Assembly: GCA_020746105.1 (NCBI GenBank)
Contig: CM036632.1
Location: forward strand, 5,456,001-5,520,000
Length of the DNA stretch: 64,000 nucleotides
Direction: 5' to 3'
Source of the DNA: Trogon surrucura
Taxonomy: Eukaryota; Chordata; Aves; Trogoniformes; Trogonidae
The notes under the pieces are model-generated. The model saw only the letters and a list, made by a program, of their open reading frames with translations, had not been told where the DNA came from and did not search any database. A program made the position numbers and the translations under genes. Shown piece after piece: positions 37,991 to 50,859 of this stretch (its first letter is position 1; every line of letters begins with the position of its first letter).

Positions 37991-39394
37991 GTAGGCTGCT
38001 GGCTTCTGGCCATAAAGATGCATTTATTCATCCATACCACCAAAGGAACTGGCTGCAGAAGCAGATGGAGACATTGTAGACACTTTGCTTGATGGGATCG
38101 TTATAAGTAAAATGAAAAATGCTAGGTTGGTGCAGGAGAGAGTGAATGTGTGGTGGCAGTTTGGTATAGAGGGTAGGTGGTAAGGATAAATGATAATAAT
38201 CAATATCATTTGCCCATGATAAATAAAATACCAATACAACAGCCTTCATAGACTGATGCTGCCAATGGAGTAAAAGGAAATATTTCCTTCCTTTCAGAGG
38301 TAGTTTAGCCCTTGAGCTAGTACAGACAGCAGGAAATAACTTTCATAGCTGCAGGGGAGCAAGTGGTTGAAATCTTTTCAGACCTGGCTTAAAACAAATT
38401 AATATTGTTTATCAGTGTATATGTGCCCCATTAATCACAGTTACATTCAATACTCCATGAAAATAGAGTACATCTTTCACCAAGCTAAATACATTTCACA
38501 GAACCTGTGGCTCTCCTCCAGTGCAGTCTGTCTTCCCTTCACATACCTGAATGAGACTTTCTAGTACAGTAACCCCAAAGTCAACACCTCCAGAAATGCT
38601 CTCAGACTCTGTGAATCAAGGTAAGGGTATCAATAAATTGTGACCCATCACCTGCAACACTGCAAGGGGACCAGGCAGAGCTGAATCACGCTGCAGAGCC
38701 CAAGAGATCTTACTGCTGTAACTCTCTTAGGTTTACCTTGCCCTCAAAAATCTTTGTAGGAGAAGAGAAAAATAAGAGAGATGAAGGTCCGTGTGGAGCT
38801 GACCTGTTGTGTTGCAGAAGGACGTTACGTGGTCAGTGTCCAGGGGTCAGGATCCTCCCTCGGATGAGGCTAAGAGGGCAGAGCTTTCCTCAAAGGCCAC
38901 GTGTGCTGGAGACTTCAGACCTGCAAAATGGCAGAGCTCTGGTTTAGAGAAAATACACAGCAGAAAATACCTTTCACGGTTACGACACCAAAGTTCTCTG
39001 AAAGTAGCCTGCTTGTTTTCCTGTTGCTCAAACAATAGTTCTTTATTATGGCTCAGAACGCGTTTGTTCCGGCATCTCATAGTGGACTGTGGTACTGCAG
39101 AGCCTTAAAAATGTGGTGGTGAGAAGTGTAGATGATTGGGGGTTATGAAGTGAGGAGCTGACTGGATGTTGGGGGTACAATGACAGCTTGTCACTGTTGT
39201 TGGTGGGTGCTCTAACAAATGCAGAAGCATTAAACACTTCCTGAACATTTCGGAAAGGCTGCCTTTGCCCGTAGGAGCTTCCAGTCTAAGATCCCGGTGA
39301 GACTCGAGCAGTTCTTAGGCATAGTTCTTGCATTGCAGTTTGAATTTGAAATGCACTGCTTTTTAAATGACAGTGGAAGCTGCTGCCCGGTGCC

Positions 39395-39520
39395 CTTGTC
39401 CGTGGTTGTGCCCTGAGCACCCCTGAGCACATCTGAGGCTGCGGAGCCGCGGCTGACCGTGCCCCTGAGCCCGGGGGGAGAGGGGCGGGCAGGGGCAGGG
39501 GGGATGCAGGGGTGAGGTGA
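39395..39520. other. GC-rich patch with an Sp1-like box
   Basis: GC content and CpG rise sharply around gcggagccgcggctgaccg (about 39440) and a ggggcggg box (about 39482, classic Sp1 type). It includes a short duplicated phrase, ccctgagcac twice in tandem near 39411-39430. It could be a small regulatory element or a GC-biased patch. No exon is evident. Confidence 0.35.
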
Positions 39521-40054
39521 ACTCTGTGTCTCTGCCGCTGATGATTGAACCTCTGGGGTATCATCTACAGTAATTAGACCATTTCTTCTGGGAGAATGCA
39601 TTTCTCATGTATGCCTCCTGTGATTTGTTATTCATAATTACTATTCCTCTGCCTTTCACGCTGTTGTTTTTAGCTGCTTGTGAAGTGCTTCTGTGCTGGG
39701 ATGTTACCAGGTTTGTCTTTAGCTCTTAAGGGATGCATTTTTAAAGCTGTTTTCTCTTCTACCTTTGATTGCGACAGGAAAGGAAACAACTCACTGGATT
39801 TTAGGGTGTTTCCAGCCTCTCATATATGTGATGCTATTATTTTATTTTGTTTATTTTTTTTGCCCCAGTCCCATGCTACATCATTCTGACTTCTGGTCAC
39901 CAACTCAAGTGGGGGAGAGCGACGGTTGCAGAGCCTAGCAGGGTGGGAAATACTTCAGTGTCATTTATCACAGTCACAGGAGGGCCCTTTGCATTCTCAG
40001 AGTGACTGTAAGTGGATATAGAAGTGGTTCATGTAAACAGAATGGGAAAAAGAG

Positions 40055-40095
40055 CTGTGAGTGAAGGATGACTGTGAGTGAGTGGATGACTTTGA
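40055..40095 (+). repeat. Imperfect short tandem repeat (gtgagtg/gatgact)
   Basis: About two and a half copies of a 17-18 bp unit (ctgtgagtgaaggatga, then ctgtgagtgagtggatga, then ctttgag) lie in tandem. It is minor low-complexity sequence. Confidence 0.7.
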
Positions 40096-40281
40096 GACCA
40101 GGATATGTGTATAGTGAGTGAGGTTATGTGGAAAGATCTTGGGTTTTTTCCTGGTATTTTATGTACTTGTGTGTATCACTGTCATGCATGGGGAACATTG
40201 CTATAAATAGTCCTAAACCCTCCTTTCTGCTGTGGGAGAATTGAGCAGTATGGTCAGAGGATGAAGACTGTGGATATTCAG

Positions 40282-40466
40282 ATCATAGAATCATAGAATG
40301 GCCTAGGCTGGAAGGGACCTTAGAGATCATTTAATCCAACCTCCCTGTCACGGGCAGGGACGCCTCTCAACTAGATCGGGCAACACATGGGGACCCGACG
40401 GGGATCGAACTCACGGCCGTGGTGTTATCAGCACCACACTCTAACCGAGTGAGCTAACCAGCCCCC
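40282..40466 (-). mobile_element. tRNA-Ile-headed SINE with CR1-type 3' tail (TguSINE1-like)
   Basis: Read on the minus strand, the element starts at about 40465 with a tRNA-like head of about 78 nt (40388-40465). A short linker follows, then about 92 nt closely matching the 3' end of CR1, finishing in the CR1 octamer repeats (attctatg). The head has a perfect 6 bp anticodon stem (gtggtg/caccac) around the loop ctgataa, giving anticodon GAT, isoleucine. The tail at 40290-40381 matches the CR1 copy at 54977-55068 at 83 of 92 positions, most differences being transitions. This architecture lets CR1 reverse transcriptase mobilise the SINE in trans. Known bird SINEs of this design (TguSINE1) are reported from passerines; assignment to that family is from memory. 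No target-site duplication is evident, as usual for CR1-type insertion. It lies antisense in the MAD1L1 intron. Confidence 0.85.
40401..40456 (-). promoter_or_regulatory. Internal RNA polymerase III promoter of the SINE (A and B boxes)
   Basis: On the minus strand, tagctcactcgg (40445-40456) matches the A-box consensus TRGCNNAGYNGG at 11 of 12 positions. The sequence agttcgatccc (40401-40411) matches the B box GGTTCGANNCC at 10 of 11. Spacing is normal for a tRNA gene. The boxes look intact enough for TFIIIC binding, but transcription of this copy is not shown by sequence. It is a SINE head rather than a working tRNA gene: the acceptor stem is partly mispaired and the sequence runs straight into the CR1 tail. 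Confidence 0.6.
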
Positions 40467-40739
40467 TGATGTATGAGAGATGCTGAGGACGTTACTGACT
40501 GCAAGGTTAGCAGGCATGTCTGAGCTGACTTGAAATTACCCAGATGAATGCTAGATTTGGGATTTTTTTCTGGGGCAGGACAGAGCTCTTGGGGAGTTAA
40601 GGGGCAACTTGTCAAGTGCACTGTGCAAGCTGCATCCATTTTTGCGTCGAGTCTGTCCTGCTTAACTCGGCATCCGCGGTGTGAATTTTTCTCAGTGTGT
40701 CTTCTTGGTGTGAATTCTCAGTGGTGCCCAGCAAGAGAA

Positions 40740-41022
40740 CAAGAAATAATGGGTTTAAGTTAGAATAGAGGAAGTTCCACCTCAACATGAGGAGAAACTT
40801 CTTTACTGTGAGGGTGGAGGAGCCCTGGCCCAGGCTGCCCAGAGAGGGTGTGCAGTCTCCTTCCCTGGAGACTTTCAAACCCACCTGGACGCATTCCTGT
40901 GTGGCTGCCCTGGAGGATCCTGCTCTGGCAGGGGGTTGGACTAGATCATCTCTAGAGGTCCCTTCCAACCTCCAACATTCTGTAATTCTGTGTTCTATGA
41001 TTCTGTGTTCTATGATTCTATG
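40740..41022 (+). mobile_element. CR1 LINE, 5'-truncated, sense orientation
   Basis: The sequence from gggtttaagttagaatagag through cacctcaacatgaggagaaa, aggctgcccagagagggtgt and gttggactagatcatctcta to ccttccaacctccaacattc is the typical CR1 3' end of birds. It ends in about six variants of the terminal octamer (attctgtg/attctatg) at about 40977-41022. It is 5'-truncated, as nearly all CR1 copies are, and carries no open frame of its own. Confidence 0.95.
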
Positions 41023-42467
41023 AATGCAACAGCTGTTCCAGGAACAATTTAACAACATGGATTCGTGTGGCCAGAAAACTCACACTGTCTCCCTCTGGAT
41101 ATGAAATAGAAGATCCGTCTTTTGCTGTTTCCTTGGGATCTCAACAGCTCTGCCCACAGGAGCAGCTGCCATACACCTTCCATTTTGTATATTTTCAAGG
41201 TGTGAGATGGAGAGCACCTGGCAGAAATTTCTTCTGCTCTCTCTGTCACTGTGCAGTTGGCTTGGGGAGGGAGGTTTATTGTGTGTAACAAGGGAGCAGG
41301 TTTCAGTGAGGTTTGTGGAGCTGTTTCTGTACCAGAGTAACAAGAATTGGAATTTTTCTTGCACCTCTTTCTGCCAGCTGCAATACCCATATGTCTATTT
41401 ATCCATCTCGTGGCATAAGCAAGAGGCAAATTCAAAATGCAGTTCTGAGTTGTTTGAGGTGGGAGGTCGCTCACGTCAGAACTGAATGGGATGAAGGGAG
41501 GTGGAGGACAGAGTAGGAGAAGTGTGGATAAAAGCTGGGAAGACAACAAAGGTCGTATGTAAGTTTGCTTTTTGCCTTTTGACAGATAGAGGTAAGTGTA
41601 AGATTTTAGTGTCTTCTTTTGTTTTATAACCTGAATGGCTTATTGGCAGAGGTGAGGGATTTAGGTGGCCTCTAGCCAGTCAGGTTTGCTGTGTTCAGCA
41701 AGCTTATGTGATCTGCAACAATTACACTTAAGGTTCAAAGAATTATAATTATACCAACCCAAAATGGCATTAAGGACAATGATGTTGATGGTTTTGATAA
41801 TAAGGTATTGGCCGTTATTAAATTCCTTCGTTGGACTGGAGTGCAGCGCGTTTTTTCTGATCATAGTTCTGACTCCTGGATAGGTAATAAGGAAATTATT
41901 ACTGTGGACGTTAAAGCTCATTAAATGTGACTCTATTAAAAATCAAGGTTATGCTGGACTTTAAATCTCTTTGAGCATAACCGCTGGAGGCTGCAGCACA
42001 ACCTGGCAACTTGCCACGTAGTTCAGTGGTCCCTTCCTCGCATTTATGCCGTAATAGTCTCTGTGAAAATGGGTACCAGGGCTGTTGCAAAAGGAGAGGT
42101 TTGAACAGCGTGAGTGCAGCAACCTGCCGTCCTTTCTCAGAGTATAAATTTGCACGCAGGGCTGGGCGATATTAATGGGGCAGATCCGTGGCAGCCGCAG
42201 TACGGGAATGGGCTGTAACTTTGCGGGTGTTTTGTTTCTCTGCCGGTGCCTGCCCGGGTCTGGGTTGTGTAAGAGGAGAGTGCCCCAAGGTCGAGCTGCC
42301 AGCTGGGAAGAGGCTCTGAGTCTTCCTGTCTCTGGAGCACGGATGCAGACTGTGACGGCTTTGGAAAGGTGGGGCGGGGCATCGCTGCCCACATTTGGAA
42401 TCTGTTCCAGTTCGGTGTTTCTCTTTCCCGTACTTTTCACACCTTCTCCCTACCCCTCTGCCCCTTT

Positions 42468-42548
42468 CTGTGGTCCTGCTCTGGCAGGGAGTTTGGACTA
42501 GATGATCTTTGAGGTCCCTTCCAACCTCTAACATTCTGTGATTCTGTG
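42468..42548 (+). mobile_element. CR1 LINE, short 3' fragment
   Basis: Only the last about 80 bp of CR1 are present: tcctgctctggcagggagtt, gactagatgatctttgaggt, ccttccaacctctaacattc and two terminal octamers ending near 42548. It is a severely 5'-truncated insertion. Confidence 0.92.
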
Positions 42549-45500
42549 TTTCAAGCGGCATCTTGTGTGTTTTTTCTTCTTCCAGCTCCATTGCTTTTCC
42601 TGTTTTGTTTTGGATTTTTTTTTTAATTCTGTTTCTCTCCATTTCTGTTTAGATGTTATTTTTTCGGCTTGTGTCGTCCTGGTGGACCTCTTGATTTTTC
42701 TTTTCTGGCACTGCTACAGATAGAGTTTGGTCTTGCAAGCAAATAGGTAGGTGACAGCTAATGGGGACCTGACAGAAGTAATGACTTGGGTATGAGAATG
42801 CTTCAGGTGCTGATTATTTCCGTTTGTGTTCTCATCTTAAAAGTAGTATATTTGAGGATAGGAATGGATGGCCTGTGGAAACTGATTCCTGACTAAAGAA
42901 TGCAGTAAGGGGAATTTGCTGTGAGCTCTCATGTTTTATTGCTATCTTGTAGGCACGGGAGAGCATTCCCTGATTTTCATGCGATGTCTCCCCGTGAGAA
43001 AGAGGAAAAGTGCTTTTAATACTCTTTCTGCTGAGGGACAGGCTGGCACCCCTGCCAGGGAGGAAGATGGGGAAATCTGATTTCAACCATCTGTGGAGAA
43101 TTTTGGAAGTTGAACTATTTACCTGAACATAATCCCACCAAAAAGAAAGCTATTCATCCATCTCAGTGGTTTCAGTGTTCTTTTTCTCTTGATAGGGAAA
43201 AATAGGAAAAGGGGGTCCTCGATGAAGGACTGGGCAATCTCACTCTAAGGCAGGTGTTTGACCCTAGCAGAGATGCTACATCTGGTGTTCAGCAGAGGCT
43301 GTCTCCAACATCACTGCCATGTCAGGGCCTTGTAAAAATGTAATTAATTGGAATTAAATTGGGTAATGAATTAATATTAAAATAATCTAATCTTGTTGAA
43401 GTGACAAGCTAGAGACGGCAAAATTTGTCACTGTCCCAGCATGCTAGTGCTCCTGATGAATGTGTTTCTGAGTGCAGAAGGCGGAAAAAAGGAGCAGATG
43501 GAATTTAGAAGTTGCCATTCTCCATCCACAGTTGGCTGAGCTGTTGGTGCTTGGAAGCCTTGGTGCTTCTTGCCATCTGCAAGAAATCCACACATGATGA
43601 GGGCTGCACCTGCAAATGAAACCTGATGAAGGATTTTTCTGTGACCTTAGTTGCCGGTGGGTGCACACATGCAGCATTCGTGTCTGGGATGGCTCCCAGC
43701 ATCTCGCTGGCCAGGCAAGGTTGTGCCAGCTGAGTACATAGAGGGGAGCTGTTCTTCAGTCACGTAATGCCTCTTCCTAAAGCAGAGGAAGGATGCAGTA
43801 GGTGACACTTCTCTTGGTGACATTTAACATGCCAATTCCCCTCCAGTCTGTAGTGAAGGAACTGCCCTCTCTCTAAAGAGATGCAAAGTGAAGGTCCAGG
43901 GCTTTTGCTCTGTTCAGATGTTAAGGAACTTCTGGTGAGAGCAGTATGTTAGCCTTTGTGCCCTGCCTGTATTTCCATGAAGTAATTGCTTTCTGCATAT
44001 CCTAATTTCTTCTGAAGTTTATAAAGAGCTTGTCATTGCCTCTGGTGTTTAGCTGTGCGCTGATGAAGTTCTGTCCTCTTTCATGCCAGAGGTGGCCACA
44101 TGTTCTTGATGGAGGAGGAAATCGCTCCCTCCTGCTGCCCGCATCAGAAATGGTGCATAGCTTTAATGTGCAAAACATAAATGATATGGAAAGTAGCTCA
44201 CAGGACGAGTGTTATTAGCAAAAGTCCTTGGGAGCTGCTTTGCCTGACCTGCTCAGAGCCCGCCTGCCTTCCCGTGCTGACTCTGCAGCTGAGGAGCAGA
44301 GTCTCCTCGGGGCAATCCCCTCACCTCTCTGCTAGTTATTATCATTATTGTTTTTATGGAGCTGGTTTCTCTACTGCAAGATGTTTAGACCAGTCTGGGA
44401 CCTGAGTAGGATATTAAGACTGGGAATAAGCTGGTAGATTAAATAGAGCTTCCTTTGATTTCCTTCCTGATCATCTGTATGGCTTTGTCCCAGCCCAGCA
44501 CTAGAGGTAATGAGGTGAGGCTACTAAATATACCTGGTTTCCTAAAAGACTATAGCCAGGTTGGGACCTTATGTACTTTAGTATTGATGGTGTTACAGTG
44601 GTGGGTGGGCAGAGACCACAAAACTCTTTTACATTACAATGATGTCAGTAGATTTGGGCAGCCCAGCTATAAGGGAAAAGTACCTTGAAACCTTCATGTG
44701 TCCCCATTCAGCAACAGCATGGCCTTTGATGGTAAGTGTTCTGCATTGGTGAAGTCAGTGCAAGTGCCTATAAAGAACCAGGTTTCCTGGCTTGAATGGA
44801 AGTATAGTACCTCAAGAGGGCTGAAAGAAATGTTCCCTCATTTAAAAAAAGATAAAAAATTGCTTTTATCATATATAGCAGTTGTCATCCAGATAGATTC
44901 CCAAGTTTTTCTGGAGATAACACAGGGATGAAGTCATGCAGCACTGAATATACTGAAAACAGCGTGCTCTGCCTAGGGCAGCATGCCATGAGGCTGTGGA
45001 ACAACCAGAGAGACTTGCCCCCGAGCACAGCTTAATCTGTGTGCTGCAAGCGGCCGGGACGAGAGCGGGCAGACAAGGGTTGCTGACCGAACAAACCCCC
45101 GAGGATGCCAGAAGCCTGCAGCTTCTTGTGAAACTGTGATGGGAGGTGCCACCGAGACATTGCTGGGACTTTCAGGCTCCGTCTGCTGTGCAGGGGGCCA
45201 GAGGTTTGTAAGAAATCTTGTAACGTTGGTCTGTTGTAGCTACTGAATGTGTAAAACTTGGTGTCGGTCAAAGGTTACCATCCAGGCTGTACTTAGCCTT
45301 CACAAAGAGCCAAGGAGCTGCAGGATTTCTTCCTGGCCCCTCTTTTCCACACAATTCACGTGTGGAGCTCCTGGAGGCCTCAGTGTTTCTGCTTTTATAC
45401 CAGCCAGCCTGGGAACCTGCATAATATGGCTCCAGTCGTTCCTCCAAGGGCTTTTTTTTGCAAACATCTCCTACCCTCTTACTAGGTGCTGTGTAGGAGT

Positions 45501-48500
45501 TGATTACAAAATATTTAATAGAAGCAGAAACTTTGCACCAGAGGAAAATAAAGCCGCTTAAACAAGAAATAGTAAAATAAGTTTAAGAGTGAGGAGATGG
45601 AAAAGAAAACAAAAAAGTGTGTGTGATGAGGGGAACCAAATTTAAACACTGAACTATGAGAACATCTACAGTGGTTTCTATAGCGATATGAGGAAGGAGG
45701 CTCCCAAGGGAAGGGTCTCTGGGCTTAGAGATCCTGCCTTGAATCGGGGTATAATGGAAATGAGTCGCACTGCAAGAAAATACTGCTGGGGAGAAGGTGA
45801 CTTGTTTCCTAGGTGGCTGTATTTTCTTTATTCAGTACCGATGCAGTACAGTCATGGTGTTACACCTGAGAAGGAAGAGATCACCTTAGCTGAGGCACAT
45901 GGGTAGGTTAGAGGTAGCTAATGTCACTACAGATAGGCAGATAGCAAGGATAGAAGTAGCTTCTGGGACCAGATAAGTTAAGAGAAAATGTGTGGAGAAA
46001 CCTGGGCTGAGCGAGAGCATTCTGTCTCCTCCTGGTTTACTCTGTATGTGACTTTGGAGCAGAACCAGCAGTAGAAACAATATTTTTAAGCCTGCCGATT
46101 TGGATTTCTAGTTCCCAGTCCATCAATAGCTGGGTGAAACGTGAAGTGACCATGAGGAAGAGTTATTCTCACTACCAGAAGTAGCTTCCAGAACCTTATA
46201 ACCAGGGGAGCTTCAGAGCCTTTGCAAGGAGAGAAGTCTATGAGCAGCAGAAGGACCTGCAAACTTTCTCTCCCCTGTTTGAACCCCTTCCTGTCCCTCA
46301 AATCCTTCTTTATCAACTGGAGACAAGCCAACAGGCTGTTCAGCTTTATCTATCTCAGTAAGCTTTGGCAGTTGTGTTTTGCTGCTTGGTCATTCGAGTC
46401 AAGCTCTCATCGTTGGTTGTTGCCTTCTTGGTGTCTCTGTGTCGGTCCAGGTGCTCCCCCTAGATCTCTCCAATCCAGCGTTCCTCCTGAAGGAAAGGAC
46501 ACACTGTATTATCTGCAGCTGCCCTTGGGACCCGGCGAGGTTGTGCTATGAGCAGTCGGTATCAGAGAGCAGCTTTTGATTAGGACCGATGTGCCATAAG
46601 GCCTCTGGATGTACACAGCTGGAAATGCTCTTTCATTCATCAGCAGGATCGAGAAGAAAGGCTCGTGCTGATGTCTCGGATTCAGGCCGACACGGTTTCC
46701 CTGACATTAGAAAAACCAGCCTGGCAGCATGGCAGAGCGCTTCGGCAGGGGAGAGCCTCAGATCTCTGCTGTGCGTCGTGTCAATGCGTTGTTTCTCCTG
46801 GAAATTTAAGCTTGATGCTTCTCTTGAGCAGTGGAAAGTAGCAGAAAACTAGTCGAGGAACTTTGCGAGGGGATGTCGCGGTTACCAGGAACATCTTGAA
46901 AAAGCCTTGTGCTGGCAAGGTGCACGTCCCCTTGGTTGGGGATGTTTATTAGATTCAGAAAGGATGACAGGAATGGGAAAATACTAAACTTATTTATGCT
47001 TTCCCTCTCAGTACTATCCAAGATGGCAATATTCTTGTTATGGAAGGTTCATAACAGGGTAAAAAAAAAAAATTGCTGAATTTGCTGGTTTTCTCTGGAG
47101 CCCTCATTTCAATTTCCAGGTAAGCATACGTGGCCGGGAGCGGAAATGGGACTGCCTTCACAGAATAAATAGGGACTCCTTAACACTGAATCCAGAATGA
47201 GGTGGGGTGAATGTGTGGAGACTGAGAAGTAAAGTATGTCTACTCCTTCCACATTTTAAAGGAGGAACGCACAACTAAACAGCAGAAGCCAAAGGGTAAC
47301 TTTTCTCATGGACGATTTTTCTAGTTTACCCATCTGTCTCTGTGGGAAGCTGTTTTTCCTGGGAAATACTGTTTTCCAGTCATGTTCCCAATTTTTCTTT
47401 TCACTTGCTCCGATGATTTAGGGGCTGTAAATGAAGTGAGATAAGTCTTTTTCAATATTCTAGAGCAGCGGCTGTATTTAAGAAGTTTATATTTGATGAG
47501 TAACTTGATGACATTGCATTATGTGAATTTGATGTGCAAACTTGTCACTAAAGTGTAAACATAGTGACAGCAGGACCAGCAATTCCCAGCCTCATCAAGT
47601 AAGCGGAGTAACACATTCTTTGAGCTATAGAGTAATAGACACTGATTTACATATTAAAATGAGAGAAGCTGCACAAATCCAACAATTAAGTTGATGTTTT
47701 AATTGCATAAAAGTCAGGAGATTCAAAGTTATGTTTCCCGCATCAGTTCATTTGTCACCCACACGTATTTGTGGTATTTTCAATGACTTTATTTGGTGTG
47801 AAACTGATGTGGATTAAAATATATGAAATGTTAGCCATGGAAAAAGGGAAAGCCTTGGAGATGCTCGGGTAGAAAACAGACTAAGAGAGTGGAGAATTTC
47901 TTGGTCTGTTTAAAAATAGTACAAACAAATTCCAGGTAATTTCGTTCTTAATATTCTAGTAGACATGTTGGGAGGGAGAGAGAGGGAGCTACATTCAAAT
48001 GCAGTGGAAAAAATTCACGTTGATCTCAGTAGATGTTGAATTATATCCTTAACTTCTTGTTTTCTTTTTAAGGAATAAGCTTTATTGAATTGCAAATTCA
48101 CACAAATGCACTAGTACCACTAAGAATTACATCGATATATGGATTCTGTCCTTGGTGTTTATGCTGGTTTCACAGTACCGATCCTGCATTCAGATAAGCG
48201 CGCACGTACACAGCTCCCCTTATCTCCCCGTGCTGATGTTCTGATATATGAATGCTTGTTCCCTGCGCTTTCACAAAAACCCATTCACATGCCAACTCTG
48301 ACGATTTTTTTTTTATAATCCTTCTTTGAATTAGACTACACAAAGAATGTGTTTGAAAAGGTTAACTAATGGATACACTTTTCTTCCTGATGAGGAGAAA
48401 AAAAAAAGGTGAAGTGCTGAAAAATGGTCAAGCAGAGTTTTGATCAGGCTTTGCTAATCAAATACATTCTAGGCGGCGAGCAAGTTAATCCATAGTGGGT

Positions 48501-50859
48501 TTATTTGGAATGGAGAACATTTATTTGGAAAGCAATCAGCGTATAAAAGCAGACACTTGTAATTACTTTTCCATCTTAATCATGGCACTGACATCAGCAC
48601 CATGATGTGATAACGTTGTGATAGCCTTTTGAATGCGGTGCTAACACAAGAATGTCAATAGGAAGGGAGAGAAGCCTCCCTTAGCATCTCCACACCTATC
48701 AGCCTGGTTTGCTAATGCCCAGGTGCTCTGGGCAGCTTGGCCAGTGGTTACTAATGACACAGCATCCTAAACAAAAAGGCATAAGACCCTCTCAGCTGGT
48801 TTGGATAAAAGCCGGTACCTTGCAATGCACTCGGGAGTCCTTGGGAGTTCGGCGACCGGAGCACTGTGGCAACGAGCACCCGGCGCAACGCAGAGCGTGG
48901 CCGTGCAGATGGCAGCGTCCTGCACGGTGCTGGCTGTGGTGCGCTCACCTCACACTTCTGGTGTGCTGTTGTGCCGAGGAAGCAAAGGCGTGGGGTAAAA
49001 TCCTAGTCAGTCTCAGGGGAGGGTAATGCCTGTCCATCAGGGATATTTCTGAGCATCTGGGAGCAATCCGTTATTTCGAGTAAACCAAAGCTACCTGGGG
49101 TGGTTCGTGTAGGCACAGCAGCTGATGCAGTGTTCACTCGCTATTTCAGTGTTTCCACTTTTTCTCCATTTCGGTTATCTGGCACGATCTCCAGTTACAG
49201 AGCATAAAGTCAATCCAGCCTCCATTAGGGAACAGCACATTCATTCTTCTATACAACCAGCTCCAGCTCAATGGATGAAAATCAGACAGACGAAAAGCTG
49301 GTTGAAATCAGATTCACAAATTGCCTTTTCACTCTCTGGCTGGCTGAGTGTGCTTCTGTCTGTATTGAAGAGAGTCGTCGTCATGCATCCCGTTGGAGTA
49401 CTGTAGCATGGTAGGTTATTGGGTAGGTGTGCAACTTTGTAAAGTTACCTTCTGCGATGCTCAGATACCATCACAGGTGTGCAGCAGAAGTTAAATAGAT
49501 CAGAGAGTTCCAGGAGGAAGGGCTGGACGCAGCGACAGCATCCACCTTCACTGGAGACTGTGGATGTGTCATCAAAAATCTTGCCTCTGGTGGCATCAAA
49601 GGCGATGTGCAGATCTGAAGGATTCAGCAAAGGTTTTCTGAATAGGCTGATAATGATGATGGCATGCGATTCCCCATTTTAGGCTGCCACATTCCCTGAA
49701 AATGAGACAGAATTTTGGCAAGGGGAAGTTTTTGTCTTGTTTTACAAAAGTGGGAAAAATAAATCCAAAGTTGGAACTGATGTTACATCTGCATAGCAGA
49801 TGTGGGCTAACGGTGTTTTCATCATTAACCACTACTTGAAGTAACTCCTCGTCATGTTGTTTCCACCATAATGTCCCTTCCTTGGAACACGGGCGTTGTA
49901 CTGATGCATTTGCTGATGTATGTGGGCTCTCATGTGCCTCAAGGGGTAGCAGGGATCACTCTTCTCTTCCATGTCTTTCTGCTGTAGGATCCTTTGCATT
50001 TTACAACCTGAAAAACTCACTGAAAGAGGAAGGGGGCATTACCTTGTGCGTGTATTCTGGAGTGCCTGTGAAGTTTCTGGTGAAATTTAAAGCAGAATGT
50101 TCCCATGTATGCAAAGTCTTCGTCTGCAAGGTGATGCCGGACAGAGAGGATGCTTGCGGCACTTGGGAACAGATTTAAAGCTAATGGCATCTTAGTTACG
50201 CCTCAGGTAGCTCTGAGTCCAAGACTTCTAAGCCCAAGAGTTAGAAATAAGTAAGGATAAAAATTAGAACTACACATATCCGACTTATTTGCAGCATGTT
50301 AAACGCTTCTTTTCTCCTCTGTCAAAGGTGGAGTCAGCCAGGCTGTTCTATAAAACCAGGGCAAGTGAGCAATTAGCCTGGGGTACAGAAATAGTGTTTG
50401 GGAAGGTATAAAGTTGCTCGGAGAGCTGTAAAATGTGTCTCCTTGTTTGGCTCGAGGTTTAGAGTGGGAATGTTTGACACTTAACAAAAGCTGACTAATT
50501 CTTTGTTTTTTCCCTTTAATGATCAGAAATCAGGGGAGGGCTGGCTGTGACAGGCGGGAGAAAGCGTTGCCATGAAAGTGAAGCTCTTTTTAATTACTGA
50601 GTCCCTTGGATGATTTACTTTCTAGTGATTTGAGTGTTGGCTGGTTTGAATGTGTCAGCAATACTGACCGGCACGATGCCGTCTTGTCAGCGCAGGTTCT
50701 GTTTTGCTCTTCAGGCATCAGGAGGTGAAGCCTGCTCCAACAAGGAAAGTCTGTGATGAGGGAAATTAAAACTGCAGCCAGCCGTGCTAGTGACTTCACC
50801 ATCTGCTGTGAAGTCTCTGCTTTGAATACCAGCACTTGTGGTAGCAGGCATAATGACGA

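Noticed and set aside
40388..40465. Functional tRNA-Ile (GAT) gene
   Set aside because: The cloverleaf is only partly paired in the acceptor stem, the sequence continues directly into a CR1 tail, and no pol III terminator follows the head. It is the head of a SINE.
41049..41549. 166-codon minus-strand open frame
   Set aside because: Longest frame in the window, but overlapped by several plus-strand frames of similar length and without recognisable protein features.
42172..42642. Pair of overlapping minus-strand frames of 156-159 codons
   Set aside because: They run across a CR1 tail (42468-42548) and have no family similarity; composition is low-complexity.
49882..50178. 98-codon frame considered as the next MAD1L1 exon
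   Set aside because: It does not contain the expected C-terminal domain start after a one-base split codon, and it has no convincing acceptor and donor pair.
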